From an uncultured Bacteroidaceae bacterium (lineage in GTDB: Bacteria; Bacteroidota; Bacteroidia; Bacteroidales; Bacteroidaceae): a stretch of 35,234 bases of DNA. A program made the translations under genes and the position numbers. Below are positions 1 through 8,347 of the stretch, piece by piece (position 1 is the first letter of the stretch; every line of letters starts with the position of its first letter). The DNA lies in contig CAJONZ010000067.1 in the NCBI GenBank assembly GCA_905236065.1, forward strand, positions 1 through 35,234, read 5' to 3'. Under the pieces are notes generated by a model that was not told the origin of the DNA, did not search any database, and was given only the letters and a program-made list of their open reading frames with translations.

Positions 1-85
1 CTCTTCCCATCCCGAACAGAGAAGTTAAGCCCGGGCGCGCCGATGGTACTGCGCCGCAATGCGGGAGAGTAGGCCGCCGCCTTCT
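1..85 (+). rRNA. rrf: 5S ribosomal RNA, 3' portion
   Basis: The window opens inside a 5S rRNA gene. The segment CCGAACAGAGAAGTTAAGCC is the typical loop B/helix III core, and it is followed by CGATGGTACTGC and GGGAGAGTAGG, the conserved helix IV/V region. The 5' roughly 30 nt lie outside the window, and the 3' end near 85 is approximate. A strong terminator follows directly, so this is the end of a ribosomal operon whose 16S and 23S genes would be to the left. Confidence 0.93.
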
Positions 86-90
86 TGAGG

Positions 91-131
91 GTCCTCCCTG
101 GAACGTGAAAGTTCCGGGGAGGGCTTTTTTT
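91..131 (+). terminator. Intrinsic terminator of the rRNA operon
   Basis: A 14-bp stem (91-104 with 111-124) closed by a GTGAAA loop and containing only G-U irregularities is followed by seven T residues (125-131). This is a textbook Rho-independent terminator placed just after 5S rRNA. Confidence 0.92.
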
Positions 132-146
132 GTGCCTTCCTGTTGG

Positions 147-182
147 TTTGATGGGGTTAATGGGTTTGATGGGGTTAATGGG
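147..182 (+). repeat. Perfect 18-bp tandem duplication
   Basis: The unit TTTGATGGGGTTAATGGG occurs twice head to tail (147-164 and 165-182) between the rRNA terminator and the GH115 promoter. It has no coding potential and no evident role; slippage is the simplest origin. Confidence 0.85.
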
Positions 183-203
183 CAGAGTAATTTTTGTGTT
201 GTT

Positions 204-237
204 TTTGATTATGTTCAAGATAAAATTCTTACCTTTG
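204..237 (+). promoter_or_regulatory. Bacteroidetes-type promoter for the GH115-GH2 pair
   Basis: The -7 element TACCTTTG (230-237) matches TAnnTTTG. A TTTG at 204-207 could be the -33 element, with a 22-nt spacer that is slightly longer than usual. The inferred transcript would have a leader of about 55 nt before the ATG at 300. The sequence motif is seen; activity is inferred. Confidence 0.55.
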
Positions 238-299
238 TGACGAATTTATTGAATAAGCAACCTTAACCTTGTATTGATAACGATATTAACCTATTGATT

Positions 300-2804
300 A
301 TGCGAAGAATTTTTTCGTTTTTTGCGTTGTTGTTTCTCTGTGGGGGAATGACAAGGGCTACCGATGTTGTGTGGTTTGACGGACAGCGGTCTGTTTCTTA
401 CTCTGTAGAGGGTAAGACTTCGCCTGTGGTGGATATAGCATTAGAGATGTTTGCAGGCGACATGCAGTTGGTGACGGGACGGCGGGCGGAGGCTCGGCGT
501 TCTGGCGGAACCATTCATGTTTATCAGTTGGACAAAATGAACAGTGTAGCCCATAAGAGATTAAAAAAGGCAGGGGTGCCAGTGGATGAGTTGTGTAAGC
601 AGTTGGATGCCTTTTACGTGGCTCCATCGGATGGCCATATTTGGGTCGTCGGACAGAATGGCCGTGGATGTGCCTACGGCATTTTGGAACTGTCTCGCAT
701 GGCAGGAGTGTCGCCCTGGGTTTGGTGGGGCGACGTGAAGCCAGAGCAACGTCAGAGGTTGACGATGGCCGAGGATTTCAAGACTTTGCAGGCACCTTCG
801 GTTGCTTATCGTGGCATTTTCATCAATGACGAGGACTGGTCTTTGCGTAATTGGGCATGGAAGACTTTTGACCCCCATGAGCTGTTTGGCCGAATGGGAC
901 CGAAGACCTATAAGGAGATTTTCAAGTTGTTGCTTCGTTTGCGTGCGAATGCCATCTGGCCGGGAATGCACACGGGTACGCCTGGATTTTTCACTATTCC
1001 TGGTAACAAAGAGATAGCCGACTCTTGTGGTATTCTCATTGGCACGAGCCATTGTGAGCCCTTGCTGCGCAACAACGTGGCAGAGTGGGACCACTCGGTG
1101 CGTGGCGATTATAATTACATAACCAACCGTGACGAGGTGCAGAAGTATTGGTCAGAGCGCCTGCAACAGGTGGCTGGTTCAGAGGAGCTTTTCACGATAG
1201 GAATGCGTGGCATCCATGATGGTTCGATGGAAGGCGTGAAGACGAAAGAAGAGAAACTGAACGGTTTGCAGCAAGTGATTGACGACCAGCGGAAACTGCT
1301 TGGAAAGTACATCAACAAGGATGTAACGAAAGTTCCGCAAGTGTTTATTCCCTACAAAGAAGTTTTGGAGATTTTGGAGAGCGGTCTGCGGGTGCCTGAG
1401 GATGTGACGCTAATGTGGTGCGACGATAACTATGGCTATATGACCCGCCTCAGTGATGCAGAACAGCAGAAACGTTCGGGTGGAGCCGGCGTGTATTACC
1501 ACCTCAGCTACTGGGGACGTCCGCACGACTATATGTGGCTGACAACCACACAGCCAGGCCTGATTTACTCGGAGATGAAGGCTGCCTACGACCACCATGC
1601 CCGCCAGCTTTGGATTGTCAATGTACATGACCCCAAGGTGGCCGCTTACGACTTGGAGTTTTTCCTTGACATGGCATGGAATATCAACAGCATACAGCCA
1701 CAGGGCATCTATCAACATCTGGAGCGTTGGCTCTGTACGCAGTTTGGTGAAGAAGCAGGAAAACGGCTTGCTCCTGCCATGCGTGAGTTCTACCGTCTAT
1801 GCGCCATTCGCAAGCCGGAATTTATGGGGTGGACACAGGTGGAACTCGACAAGAAAATCTATCCGCGGGGACGTTCGCAGGTCATCGACACCGAGTTCTC
1901 CGAAGAGGCGTTTGGTAACGAGCTGGAGCGCTACTTGGCCGACTATGCCGCTGTGTGCAGGACTGTCTGCGAAGTGGAGCAGACGATTCGTCCTGAACTG
2001 AGAGATGCTTTCTTTGCACATGTGAAATACCCTGTTCTGACTGCTAATGCAATGGCTGTGAAGATGTTGGAGGCCCAGAAGGCTCGTTCCCGCTATTTGG
2101 GACAGACTGATAAGGCGATGGAGGGCCGCGAGGACTATATGCTGCAAGCTGCGGCCCGCTCCATGCAGGCTTATCGGGAGATTCAGCAGTTGACCAATTA
2201 TTATAATAATGTGTTGGCTGGCGGAAAGTGGAAAGGGATTATGAACATGATGCCGCGTGACCTGAATGTGTTCAACCCGCCCATTCTGCCTTATATGCCG
2301 GCAGAAGATGATGCGTTCAAGGCCGGAAGCTATACCGCCCGTCTGGCAGTGGCGGATGCCGTGGTCAGGAATGCTTGTCAGTATCAGTCTGCCACGGTTG
2401 ACGTACAGCCTATCCAGCTGTTGGGGCACTCGATGAATGCCGTGCCGATCCCCAAGGGAGGCGAAATGGTGTATGAGTTTGAGACATCGCAAGCGGGCGA
2501 TGCCGTGCTTTATACAGCCATGATTCCCACACAACCCAATGATAAGGGCGACCTGCGCTATCAAGTCTCTCTTGACGGTCAGGCCCCCGTCGTTATCTCC
2601 CTGAAAGAGAAATTCCGTTCTGAATTCTGGAAAAAAAGTGTGCTTCGCGGTCAGGCGTTGAAAGAGACACCCGTGAAAGTGGGCAAGGGCAAGCACATCC
2701 TGAAAGTCAAAGCCCATGATGACCATGTGATTTTTGACCAGTGGATGCTTGACTTCAAGCCTGGGCGTAAGTTCTATGTCATTCCCGTTGTTCCATCCTA
2801 TTAA
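300..2804 (+). CDS. GH115 family alpha-(1,2)-glucuronidase, secreted
   Basis: The product is about 834 residues and matches glycoside hydrolase family 115, enzymes that remove (4-O-methyl)glucuronic acid from xylan or other plant glycans. Family features are an N-terminal alpha/beta domain, the YRGIFINDEDW segment near residue 170 that begins the catalytic barrel, the aromatic-rich stretch YYHLSYWGRPHDYMWL around residue 400, and a C-terminal beta-rich domain ending in a KFYVIPV segment. The N-terminus (MRRIFSFFALLFLCGGMTRA) is a good signal peptide, so the enzyme should be periplasmic or surface-located. I chose the ATG at 300 over the TTG at 294 because it starts the signal peptide cleanly. 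The GH2 gene follows within about 12 nt, so the two are probably co-transcribed. Length is at the short end for GH115. Exact substrate is unknown. Confidence 0.88.
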   Translation: MRRIFSFFALLFLCGGMTRATDVVWFDGQRSVSYSVEGKTSPVVDIALEMFAGDMQLVTGRRAEARRSGGTIHVYQLDKMNSVAHKRLKKAGVPVDELCKQLDAFYVAPSDGHIWVVGQNGRGCAYGILELSRMAGVSPWVWWGDVKPEQRQRLTMAEDFKTLQAPSVAYRGIFINDEDWSLRNWAWKTFDPHELFGRMGPKTYKEIFKLLLRLRANAIWPGMHTGTPGFFTIPGNKEIADSCGILIGTSHCEPLLRNNVAEWDHSVRGDYNYITNRDEVQKYWSERLQQVAGSEELFTIGMRGIHDGSMEGVKTKEEKLNGLQQVIDDQRKLLGKYINKDVTKVPQVFIPYKEVLEILESGLRVPEDVTLMWCDDNYGYMTRLSDAEQQKRSGGAGVYYHLSYWGRPHDYMWLTTTQPGLIYSEMKAAYDHHARQLWIVNVHDPKVAAYDLEFFLDMAWNINSIQPQGIYQHLERWLCTQFGEEAGKRLAPAMREFYRLCAIRKPEFMGWTQVELDKKIYPRGRSQVIDTEFSEEAFGNELERYLADYAAVCRTVCEVEQTIRPELRDAFFAHVKYPVLTANAMAVKMLEAQKARSRYLGQTDKAMEGREDYMLQAAARSMQAYREIQQLTNYYNNVLAGGKWKGIMNMMPRDLNVFNPPILPYMPAEDDAFKAGSYTARLAVADAVVRNACQYQSATVDVQPIQLLGHSMNAVPIPKGGEMVYEFETSQAGDAVLYTAMIPTQPNDKGDLRYQVSLDGQAPVVISLKEKFRSEFWKKSVLRGQALKETPVKVGKGKHILKVKAHDDHVIFDQWMLDFKPGRKFYVIPVVPSY

Positions 2805-2816
2805 GATAAGGGCAAG

Positions 2817-5570
2817 ACGAAAAAGTTCCTGTTGATATTCCTCCTGTCCAGCCTGACGATTGTTGCGATGCAGGCGCAGGTGGGTGATGCCTTCAAAGGC
2901 ATCTGGCCTGTTACAGACTATGTACAGATGAAAAGCTTGAACGGGGAATGGCGGCTGAAAGTGACGAAGGGTGTAAGTGCAGAGAAGAGTGTGCCCGAAG
3001 CCGACCATACCTGGGGCACGATACCGGTGCCAGGCTGTTGGGAACCGTATGGATTCTGTGAGCCGCGATACAACTATCCCGATTCATTGACAGGCTTTTA
3101 CCGCACTGAGTTTATTGTGCCTACAGAGTGGAAGGGGCAGCAAGTCATTATTCGATTCGACGGCGTGTTGCGTGGTTACGACCTCTGGCTCAACGACCAA
3201 CTGGTGGGCACATGGGAGAGTGGTTATAACACCTGCCTTTTCGACCTCACACCTTATCTGTCGAAAAAAGCTTTTAAGGGCGAGCCCCAACGGTTGGCCA
3301 TGCGTGTCTATAGTCATTTCAAAGGTTACGAGTTTGACTGCTTCGACGATTGGGCCACGATGGGCATCTTCCGCGACGTGACTCTTTTCACCGTGCCGAA
3401 GACGCATCTTTCCGATTTGACTGTAATCACAAAGATGAATGGCGAAGTGACGGTGAAGGCAGAAGTGGTCAATGCGACGCCAAAGACAACGGTCGATTAT
3501 GCCATTTTTGACGCACAAGGCCGTCTCGTATCGACGGGTGGCAAGATTGAGCACCCGCACCTCTGGACGGCAGAGACTCCTTATTTGTATAAGTTACGCC
3601 TCTGCGTGAAGGAGAAGGGAAGAACGCTTCAGACCTTTGAACAGAAAATAGGCATCCGGGAACTATCCATTGACGGGAATGTATTGAAGGTGAACGGAAA
3701 ACCCGTTAAGTTGCGTGGCGTGAATGCCCACAGCACCGACCCCTCTACCGTGAAGGTCATCAGTGACTCCCTCACTCTGAAGGACATGCACCTGATGAAG
3801 GAAGCCTCGGTCAACTATATGCGCCTTTCCCACTATCCCCGCGAACCGCGTTTCTACGAGCTGGCCGATTCGCTGGGCTTTTATCTGGTGGATGAGGTTC
3901 CCTTTGGTTTTGGCGACAAGCACCTCAGCAGCCGTAGCTATCAAGACATCCTGAAAACCCGTGCCTTGGCCACAGTGAGCCGTGACAAGAACCATCCTTC
4001 CGTCATCGTCTGGAGTGTGGGCAACGAGAATCCCCTGCCACAGACTTGTGTGGAGGTGGGCGAATATGTCGGTGAGTTGGATGCCAGCCGTCCTTACTGC
4101 TTCCCGCAGGTGGGCAGTTATTTCCGTAAATTCTTTGAAGGCGAAAAGGCCAAGGGCTTCCCCTCTGGGGCTCCTGTCTATGCCCCTCATTATCCTACCA
4201 CTGGGCAGATTGGCGGTTTCTATCAGCATCTGGACCGACCGGTCATCTTCACCGAGTATTGCCACACGCTGGGCATCTCTTTTGAAGACCACGACCGTCA
4301 ATGGGAAATCATTGAGCGCACACCTGGCATTGCCGGCGGTAGCGTCTGGGAATGGGCCGACCAGGGAATGCCTTTCACTCATAAAGGCGGTGGCAGCAAG
4401 TGGCGCACCGACGGTAGCGAACGCGACCAACGGGTGTTCACGACGATGGATGGCGGCTTTGAGATGAAGGGAAACTTCGGTACGGACGGCCTGCTCTATG
4501 CCGACCGCACCCCGCTTCCCAACTACTATGAGCTACAGCACAACTATGCCCGCGCCTTTGTCTCCTGTGTCGAGGGCAATCAGTTGAACATCATCAACCG
4601 TTTCGACTTTCTCAACCTGAAGGACAACGTTACCTTCCATTGGCTGCTGACGAACGACCGCGACACCCTGATGCGCGGAGCCTTCAGCCCCGACTGTCCG
4701 CCTCGCAGTTCTGTGCCCTATACCTTGGAGTTGCCAAGGCAAAAGGGGCTTTCGCTGCTTCATTTCCGTTTGGAAGATGCCCAGGGGCACACGTTCCTCC
4801 ATCAGTCGTTTGCGTTGAACAAGCCGGAAATCCTATGGACAGGCACCGGTGACCCAATGTCGCTCATTCAGGCCGGCCCACTTGTGCGCACGGGACGCAA
4901 GCCCACAATGGCCGAGCGTATCACCCAGAAGGGACGCTTGCCACAGAAATACCTGCTCCCGCTCAACAGCAACGAGGTGAAGGCCGACGTGCAGGGCAAT
5001 CCCCTTGAAGGCGGTCTGGAAGTCAGTTTCGTCCTTACCCCCGACACAGCCGACGTGTTCCGCTCCGAGCTGGGCCTCGCTTATCTGCTCGCCCCGTCCC
5101 TCGACCGTGTGCAGTGGCTGGGCCAAGGCCCCTTCGCTTCCTATCCCGGTCGTCGTCAGGCATGTCGCTATGGCCTGTGGGCCAAGCACATGGACGACCT
5201 CTATTTTGAGGGAAACCATGGGGGCGTGGATGCCGCCTTCTTTAGCGACAAGGATGGCAACGGCCTCCTTGTCGTGGGCGACTCGCTCAGTTTGAACTAT
5301 GAACAGACCGACCGTGGCATCGTGTTGACCGTCAATGCCGCCGTCAGCGGTCAGGGTCCCAAATTTGCCAAGACCGCTTTCAACGCATGGAAGCCGGGCA
5401 TGGAACCCGTGGGTGCCTCTTTTCGCCTCTATCGCATCGAGGGCAGCAATCCTCCTTCGGCCCTGCGCCGTCTCTTTGTCCCTGCCTACACAGTGCCTGC
5501 TCCCTTCCATCCCTTTGAAACCCAGTACGACACCTATCTCCTACGCTATGCTGACATTGCCCCTCGGTGA
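2817..5570 (+). CDS. GH2 beta-galactosidase-like enzyme, probable ACG start
   Basis: A multidomain GH2 enzyme of about 917 residues with an N-terminal jelly-roll sugar-binding domain, an Ig-like domain, a TIM barrel and a C-terminal beta-galactosidase small-chain domain (motif WLGQGPFASYPGR). The acid/base glutamate is in WSVGNE (about residue 404) and the nucleophile in FTEYCHTLG (about residue 480). Such enzymes release terminal beta-galactose. No ATG gives a full signal peptide. Reading from ACG at 2817 gives T/M-KKFLLIFLLSSLTIVAMQAQ, an ideal export signal with its two lysines, whereas TTG at 2832 loses the positive charges and ATG at 2868 loses the signal altogether. The in-frame stop just upstream (2802-2804, the GH115 stop) limits any earlier start. 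Function is confident; the start codon is inferred. Confidence 0.85.
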   Translation, partial: TKKFLLIFLLSSLTIVAMQAQVGDAFKGIWPVTDYVQMKSLNGEWRLKVTKGVSAEKSVPEADHTWGTIPVPGCWEPYGFCEPRYNYPDSLTGFYRTEFIVPTEWKGQQVIIRFDGVLRGYDLWLNDQLVGTWESGYNTCLFDLTPYLSKKAFKGEPQRLAMRVYSHFKGYEFDCFDDWATMGIFRDVTLFTVPKTHLSDLTVITKMNGEVTVKAEVVNATPKTTVDYAIFDAQGRLVSTGGKIEHPHLWTAETPYLYKLRLCVKEKGRTLQTFEQKIGIRELSIDGNVLKVNGKPVKLRGVNAHSTDPSTVKVISDSLTLKDMHLMKEASVNYMRLSHYPREPRFYELADSLGFYLVDEVPFGFGDKHLSSRSYQDILKTRALATVSRDKNHPSVIVWSVGNENPLPQTCVEVGEYVGELDASRPYCFPQVGSYFRKFFEGEKAKGFPSGAPVYAPHYPTTGQIGGFYQHLDRPVIFTEYCHTLGISFEDHDRQWEIIERTPGIAGGSVWEWADQGMPFTHKGGGSKWRTDGSERDQRVFTTMDGGFEMKGNFGTDGLLYADRTPLPNYYELQHNYARAFVSCVEGNQLNIINRFDFLNLKDNVTFHWLLTNDRDTLMRGAFSPDCPPRSSVPYTLELPRQKGLSLLHFRLEDAQGHTFLHQSFALNKPEILWTGTGDPMSLIQAGPLVRTGRKPTMAERITQKGRLPQKYLLPLNSNEVKADVQGNPLEGGLEVSFVLTPDTADVFRSELGLAYLLAPSLDRVQWLGQGPFASYPGRRQACRYGLWAKHMDDLYFEGNHGGVDAAFFSDKDGNGLLVVGDSLSLNYEQTDRGIVLTVNAAVSGQGPKFAKTAFNAWKPGMEPVGASFRLYRIEGSNPPSALRRLFVPAYTVPAPFHPFETQYDTYLLRYADIAPR

Positions 5571-5607
5571 GCAAGGGCCAAACTCGCAGGAATAGTTGTT
5601 TGAAAAA

Positions 5608-5692
5608 TCACGCAGAACTCTATCGGAGATGACGCAGAACTCTATTCGATTTCACGCAGTACTCTATTCACGAAAAGAGTTCTGCGTGAAAA
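5608..5692. repeat. 22-nt-period repeat with inverted arm, copy A
   Basis: Three direct units beginning at 5608, 5630 and 5652 share the core ACGCAG(A/T)ACTCTAT with an exact 22-nt period. They are followed by an inverted unit, AGAGTTCTGCGTGAAA (5677-5692), which can pair with any of them. It lies between the converging 3' ends of the GH2 and AEC genes. A related copy is at 30576-30682. It is not a typical terminator, as no T-tract follows. Confidence 0.85.
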
Positions 5693-5718
5693 CTTGTTTG
5701 CAAGTTCTTCACGATGAG

Positions 5719-6657
5719 TCAGAAAACCAGCGAGAGCAGCGGAATGGTGAGCACGGAGAGGAGGGTGGTGATGAAGGTCACTTCGGTGATGAGGGTGGTG
5801 TCGTGGCCGGATTTCAGGCAGAGGATGGTGCCGTAGGTGGCGACGGGCATGGCGATGATGACCGTGTTGATGTTGACGACCAGGGAGGAGAAGCCGAGTG
5901 CCGAGGCCAGGTAATAGAGGCCGAGCGGGATGAGGAACAGGCGGAACACGGTGGTGAGCCAGACGGTGCGGCTGCCCAGCATCATCCGGGCGGACAGGCG
6001 CGACATGGATGAGCCGATAATCAGCAGGGCAGCCGGTACGGTGATGCTGCCTATCATGGTGAGCGGCGCACTGATGACGTTAGGGATGTTGTCGATGCGC
6101 AGGGCCATGATGAGCATGGCGAGGTAGGTGGCGAGCATGGGAGAGGTGAAAAGAACGGAAACAATCCCTTTCCCCTGGTCCTTCGCCTTGGAGGAGGAGC
6201 GGGGCTTGAGCGGGGCCTGCGTTACCAGCATGGTTCCCACGGTGAACACAAAGAACGTGTTGACCACGTTCAGGATGGCGGCATAGAACACGGCTTCGTG
6301 CCCGAAGATGGAATCGACGATGGGGTAGCCGATGAAGCCCACGTTGCCGAACATCAGGGCAAAGCCTACGATGCCTTCCTGTTCCTTGCGGCGGGTCAGC
6401 AGGCGGGGCAACCACACCGCCACTGCCGTCAGCAGGATGTAGGTGAGGAGGCTGATGCCCAACAGCGGGAGAATCAGGTCGCGGTTGGGCAACGTGCCGG
6501 TCATGGTGGAGGACAGAATCAGTGCCGGGCAGGTGATGTCAATCACCACGTTGGAGAGTTTGCGGTCGAACTCTCCGCCCATGTAGCCCAACTTTCCAGC
6601 CACGAATCCCACGATGACGATGAAGAACAGCGTCATCATGATGGTGAGATTTTCCAT
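5719..6657 (-). CDS. AEC (auxin efflux carrier) family transporter
   Basis: A 312-residue, strongly hydrophobic protein with about ten predicted membrane segments and the family pattern of two five-helix halves joined by a short basic loop (RSSSKAKDQGKG, around residue 155). The start MENLTIMMTLFFIVIVGFVAGKLGYM is characteristic of bacterial AEC/MleP-type permeases, which move small carboxylates or related anions across the inner membrane. It follows the DJ-1 family gene by 6 nt on the same strand, so both are probably one transcript. Substrate cannot be deduced. Confidence 0.85.
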   Translation of the reverse strand: MENLTIMMTLFFIVIVGFVAGKLGYMGGEFDRKLSNVVIDITCPALILSSTMTGTLPNRDLILPLLGISLLTYILLTAVAVWLPRLLTRRKEQEGIVGFALMFGNVGFIGYPIVDSIFGHEAVFYAAILNVVNTFFVFTVGTMLVTQAPLKPRSSSKAKDQGKGIVSVLFTSPMLATYLAMLIMALRIDNIPNVISAPLTMIGSITVPAALLIIGSSMSRLSARMMLGSRTVWLTTVFRLFLIPLGLYYLASALGFSSLVVNINTVIIAMPVATYGTILCLKSGHDTTLITEVTFITTLLSVLTIPLLSLVF

Positions 6658-6663
6658 ATACGA

Positions 6664-7212
6664 CTATAAATCGTTGTACATCATGCCGGCTTTCAGGGTG
6701 TCAGCCATTTCCGCTCCGCAGAAGTGCGTCACGATGTCGTAGCCCAGCTGGAGTGCGGCGGCAGGGCCTTTGCCTGTGAAGAAGAGGCCGTCCTGCTCCG
6801 TGAGCGCTGCCGTGTAGTTCGCTCCCGTGAGGAATTTCTCAAAGCCAGGGTAGCAGGTGACGTCCTTTCCTGCGAGGATGCCGAGGTTGCCATAAACCAT
6901 CGGTGCGGCGCAGATGGCGGCCAAAGGCTTGCCGGCCTTGTAGTGCTGCATGATGGCCTGGCAGAGCGGCTCGCAGTCGTTCAGGTTTTGTGCACCGGGC
7001 ATTCCGCCAGGCAGGAACAGCATGTCGGCATCGGCATAGTCGCCCGTGGAAAACAGCGTGTCGGCAATCACTTTCACGCCGTGGGCACCTTCTACGACTT
7101 CGGTGGGCATGATGCTCACGGTGGTTACTTCCAGTCCGGCCCTGCGGCAGACATCAATGACGGCGAGGGCTTCGACCTCCTCAAAACCGTCGGCAAGGAA
7201 TGCGTAAATCAT
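6664..7212 (-). CDS. DJ-1/PfpI family protein (YajL/ThiJ-like)
   Basis: This 182-residue protein has the DJ-1 signature: MIYAFLADGFEEVEAL at the N-terminus with the conserved glutamate, then the nucleophile elbow AAICAAP with cysteine at about residue 101. The family includes deglycase/chaperone-type stress proteins and glutamine amidotransferase-like enzymes acting in the cytoplasm. An upstream extension to 7287 is open but reads through the promoter region, so the ATG at 7212 is preferred. It heads a probable two-gene operon with the AEC transporter and diverges from nadK. Confidence 0.9.
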   Translation of the reverse strand: MIYAFLADGFEEVEALAVIDVCRRAGLEVTTVSIMPTEVVEGAHGVKVIADTLFSTGDYADADMLFLPGGMPGAQNLNDCEPLCQAIMQHYKAGKPLAAICAAPMVYGNLGILAGKDVTCYPGFEKFLTGANYTAALTEQDGLFFTGKGPAAALQLGYDIVTHFCGAEMADTLKAGMMYNDL

Positions 7213-7250
7213 ATTTATGCTAAAATTGAATGTTAAAGAAAGATTTTGTG

Positions 7251-7258
7251 CAAAAGTA
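7251..7258 (-). promoter_or_regulatory. -7 element for the DJ-1/AEC operon
   Basis: Read on the minus strand this is TACTTTTG, matching TAnnTTTG, placed about 39 nt before the ATG at 7212. A clear TTTG -33 element is not seen. It is back to back with the nadK promoter. Confidence 0.45.
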
Positions 7259-7334
7259 CGAACTTTTTTTGAAAAGGTTTTTGGCAAGGAAAAGATATTT
7301 TCTGAAAAATCACGCTTTTGTAAATCAAAACCTG

Positions 7335-7342
7335 TATCTTTG
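7335..7342 (+). promoter_or_regulatory. -7 element for nadK
   Basis: TATCTTTG matches the Bacteroidetes -7 consensus 19 nt before the nadK ATG, which gives a short leader. The nearest TTTG (7317-7320) is only 14 nt upstream, so the -33 element is uncertain. Confidence 0.5.
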
Positions 7343-7361
7343 CAAACAAAACATTGATTGC

Positions 7362-8246
7362 ATGGATAAGAAATTGAAGTTTGCCCTCTTTGGCAATTTG
7401 TATCAGGAGCGTAAGGCGGCGGCAGTGCAGAAGTTCCTTGCCGTGGCGCAGGCGCACGAGGCCGACCTGGCCATGACGGAGCAGTTTTACACCTTTTTGC
7501 GGGACGGCTTGCAGATTGAGGTGCCCGCCTGTGAATTGATTACGGATGATGATTTCACGGCGGACTATGCGGTCTGCATGGGAGGCGACGGTACTTTTCT
7601 CGACGTGGCCAGCCGTGTGGGCAACAAGCAGATACCGATTATCGGCTTCAACACGGGCCGGCTGGGCTTTCTGGCTCGCTTCTCTCCCGAACGGATTGAG
7701 GAGACGATAGCGGATATTTACGCGGGGAACTACGACGTGGTGGCGCACAGCGTGATTCAGTTGTCGTGCGAAGACATGGAGTTGAAGGGCTATCCCTTTG
7801 CCCTGAACGAGATTGCCATCCTAAAGCATGACATCTCCTCCATGATTACGATTCATACCGACATCAATGGTGAGCATCTGACGACCTATCAGGCCGACGG
7901 TCTGATTGTGGGTACGCCGACGGGCAGTACGGCTTATTCACTCAGCGTGGGCGGGCCCATCATCGTGCCGCAGTCGGACACGATTTGCCTGACGCCCGTG
8001 GCACCCCATTCACTGAACATGCGTCCCATCGTGCTTTGCGACAATTCGGAGATTACCCTGCGGGTGGAAAGTCGTTCGGGCAATTTCCTGATTTCGCTCG
8101 ACGGACGCAGCCAAAGCTATCCCGACAACGTGCGCTTGCACATCAAGAAGGCGCCTTACGTGGTGAACGTAGTAAAACGCCCCGGACAAAGTTTCTTCTC
8201 CACCCTGCGTAAGAAGATGATGTGGGGAGCCGACAGAAGGGGGTGA
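7362..8246 (+). CDS. nadK: NAD kinase
   Basis: A 294-residue cytoplasmic enzyme that phosphorylates NAD to NADP. Diagnostic motifs are the GGDGT loop with the catalytic aspartate at about residue 76 (MGGDGTFLD), the NE motif in FALNEIAI, and the glycine-rich DGLIVGTPTGSTAYSLS that binds nucleotide. Length is normal for bacterial NadK. The ATG at 7362 starts MDKKLKFALFGN, and a longer open frame to 7230 would run through the promoter. It is transcribed divergently from the DJ-1 operon and is separated from the next gene by a repeat-rich spacer, so it may be monocistronic. Confidence 0.95.
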   Translation: MDKKLKFALFGNLYQERKAAAVQKFLAVAQAHEADLAMTEQFYTFLRDGLQIEVPACELITDDDFTADYAVCMGGDGTFLDVASRVGNKQIPIIGFNTGRLGFLARFSPERIEETIADIYAGNYDVVAHSVIQLSCEDMELKGYPFALNEIAILKHDISSMITIHTDINGEHLTTYQADGLIVGTPTGSTAYSLSVGGPIIVPQSDTICLTPVAPHSLNMRPIVLCDNSEITLRVESRSGNFLISLDGRSQSYPDNVRLHIKKAPYVVNVVKRPGQSFFSTLRKKMMWGADRRG

Positions 8247-8247
8247 A

Positions 8248-8331
8248 AATGAAGAATGAAAAATGAAGAATGAAGAATTTGCTGCCGCCATCCCATTTCC
8301 TCCCCTATAGGGGGGAGGTTAGGAGGGGGGC
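8248..8331. repeat. ATGAA-rich direct repeats and G/C hairpin in spacer
   Basis: Right after the nadK stop there are imperfect repeats of AATGAAGAATGAA (8248-8280). These are followed by an inverted repeat, CCTCCCC (8299-8305) with GGGGAGG (8312-8318), and a further G-rich echo, GGAGGGGGG (8322-8330). From memory, similar intergenic blocks recur in Bacteroidales genomes and give spurious ORFs rich in SSFFIFHSSF. This looks like a dispersed intergenic repeat and not a gene. The T-run needed for a terminator is missing. Confidence 0.6.
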
Positions 8332-8347
8332 TGAAGGCAACGGTGAA

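Noticed and set aside
1797-3008. Minus-strand open frame of 403 codons across the GH115-GH2 junction
   Set aside because: It spans two real genes on the other strand and the stop/start junction between them. Composition is typical of a shadow frame.
300-5570. GH115-GH2 pair considered as a complete polysaccharide utilisation locus
   Set aside because: No SusC/SusD-like genes or regulator are adjacent. An rRNA operon lies on one side and a housekeeping-type transporter on the other.
5608-5692. 22-nt repeats considered as a CRISPR array
   Set aside because: Units are directly adjacent with no variable spacers, the array includes inverted units, and no cas genes are nearby.
5596-6012. Plus-strand frame starting in repeat copy A
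   Set aside because: After the repeat it is the antisense of the AEC transporter and gives a low-complexity E/G/D-rich product. The similar short peptides at both repeat copies come from the DNA repeat, whose 22-nt period does not keep a reading frame.
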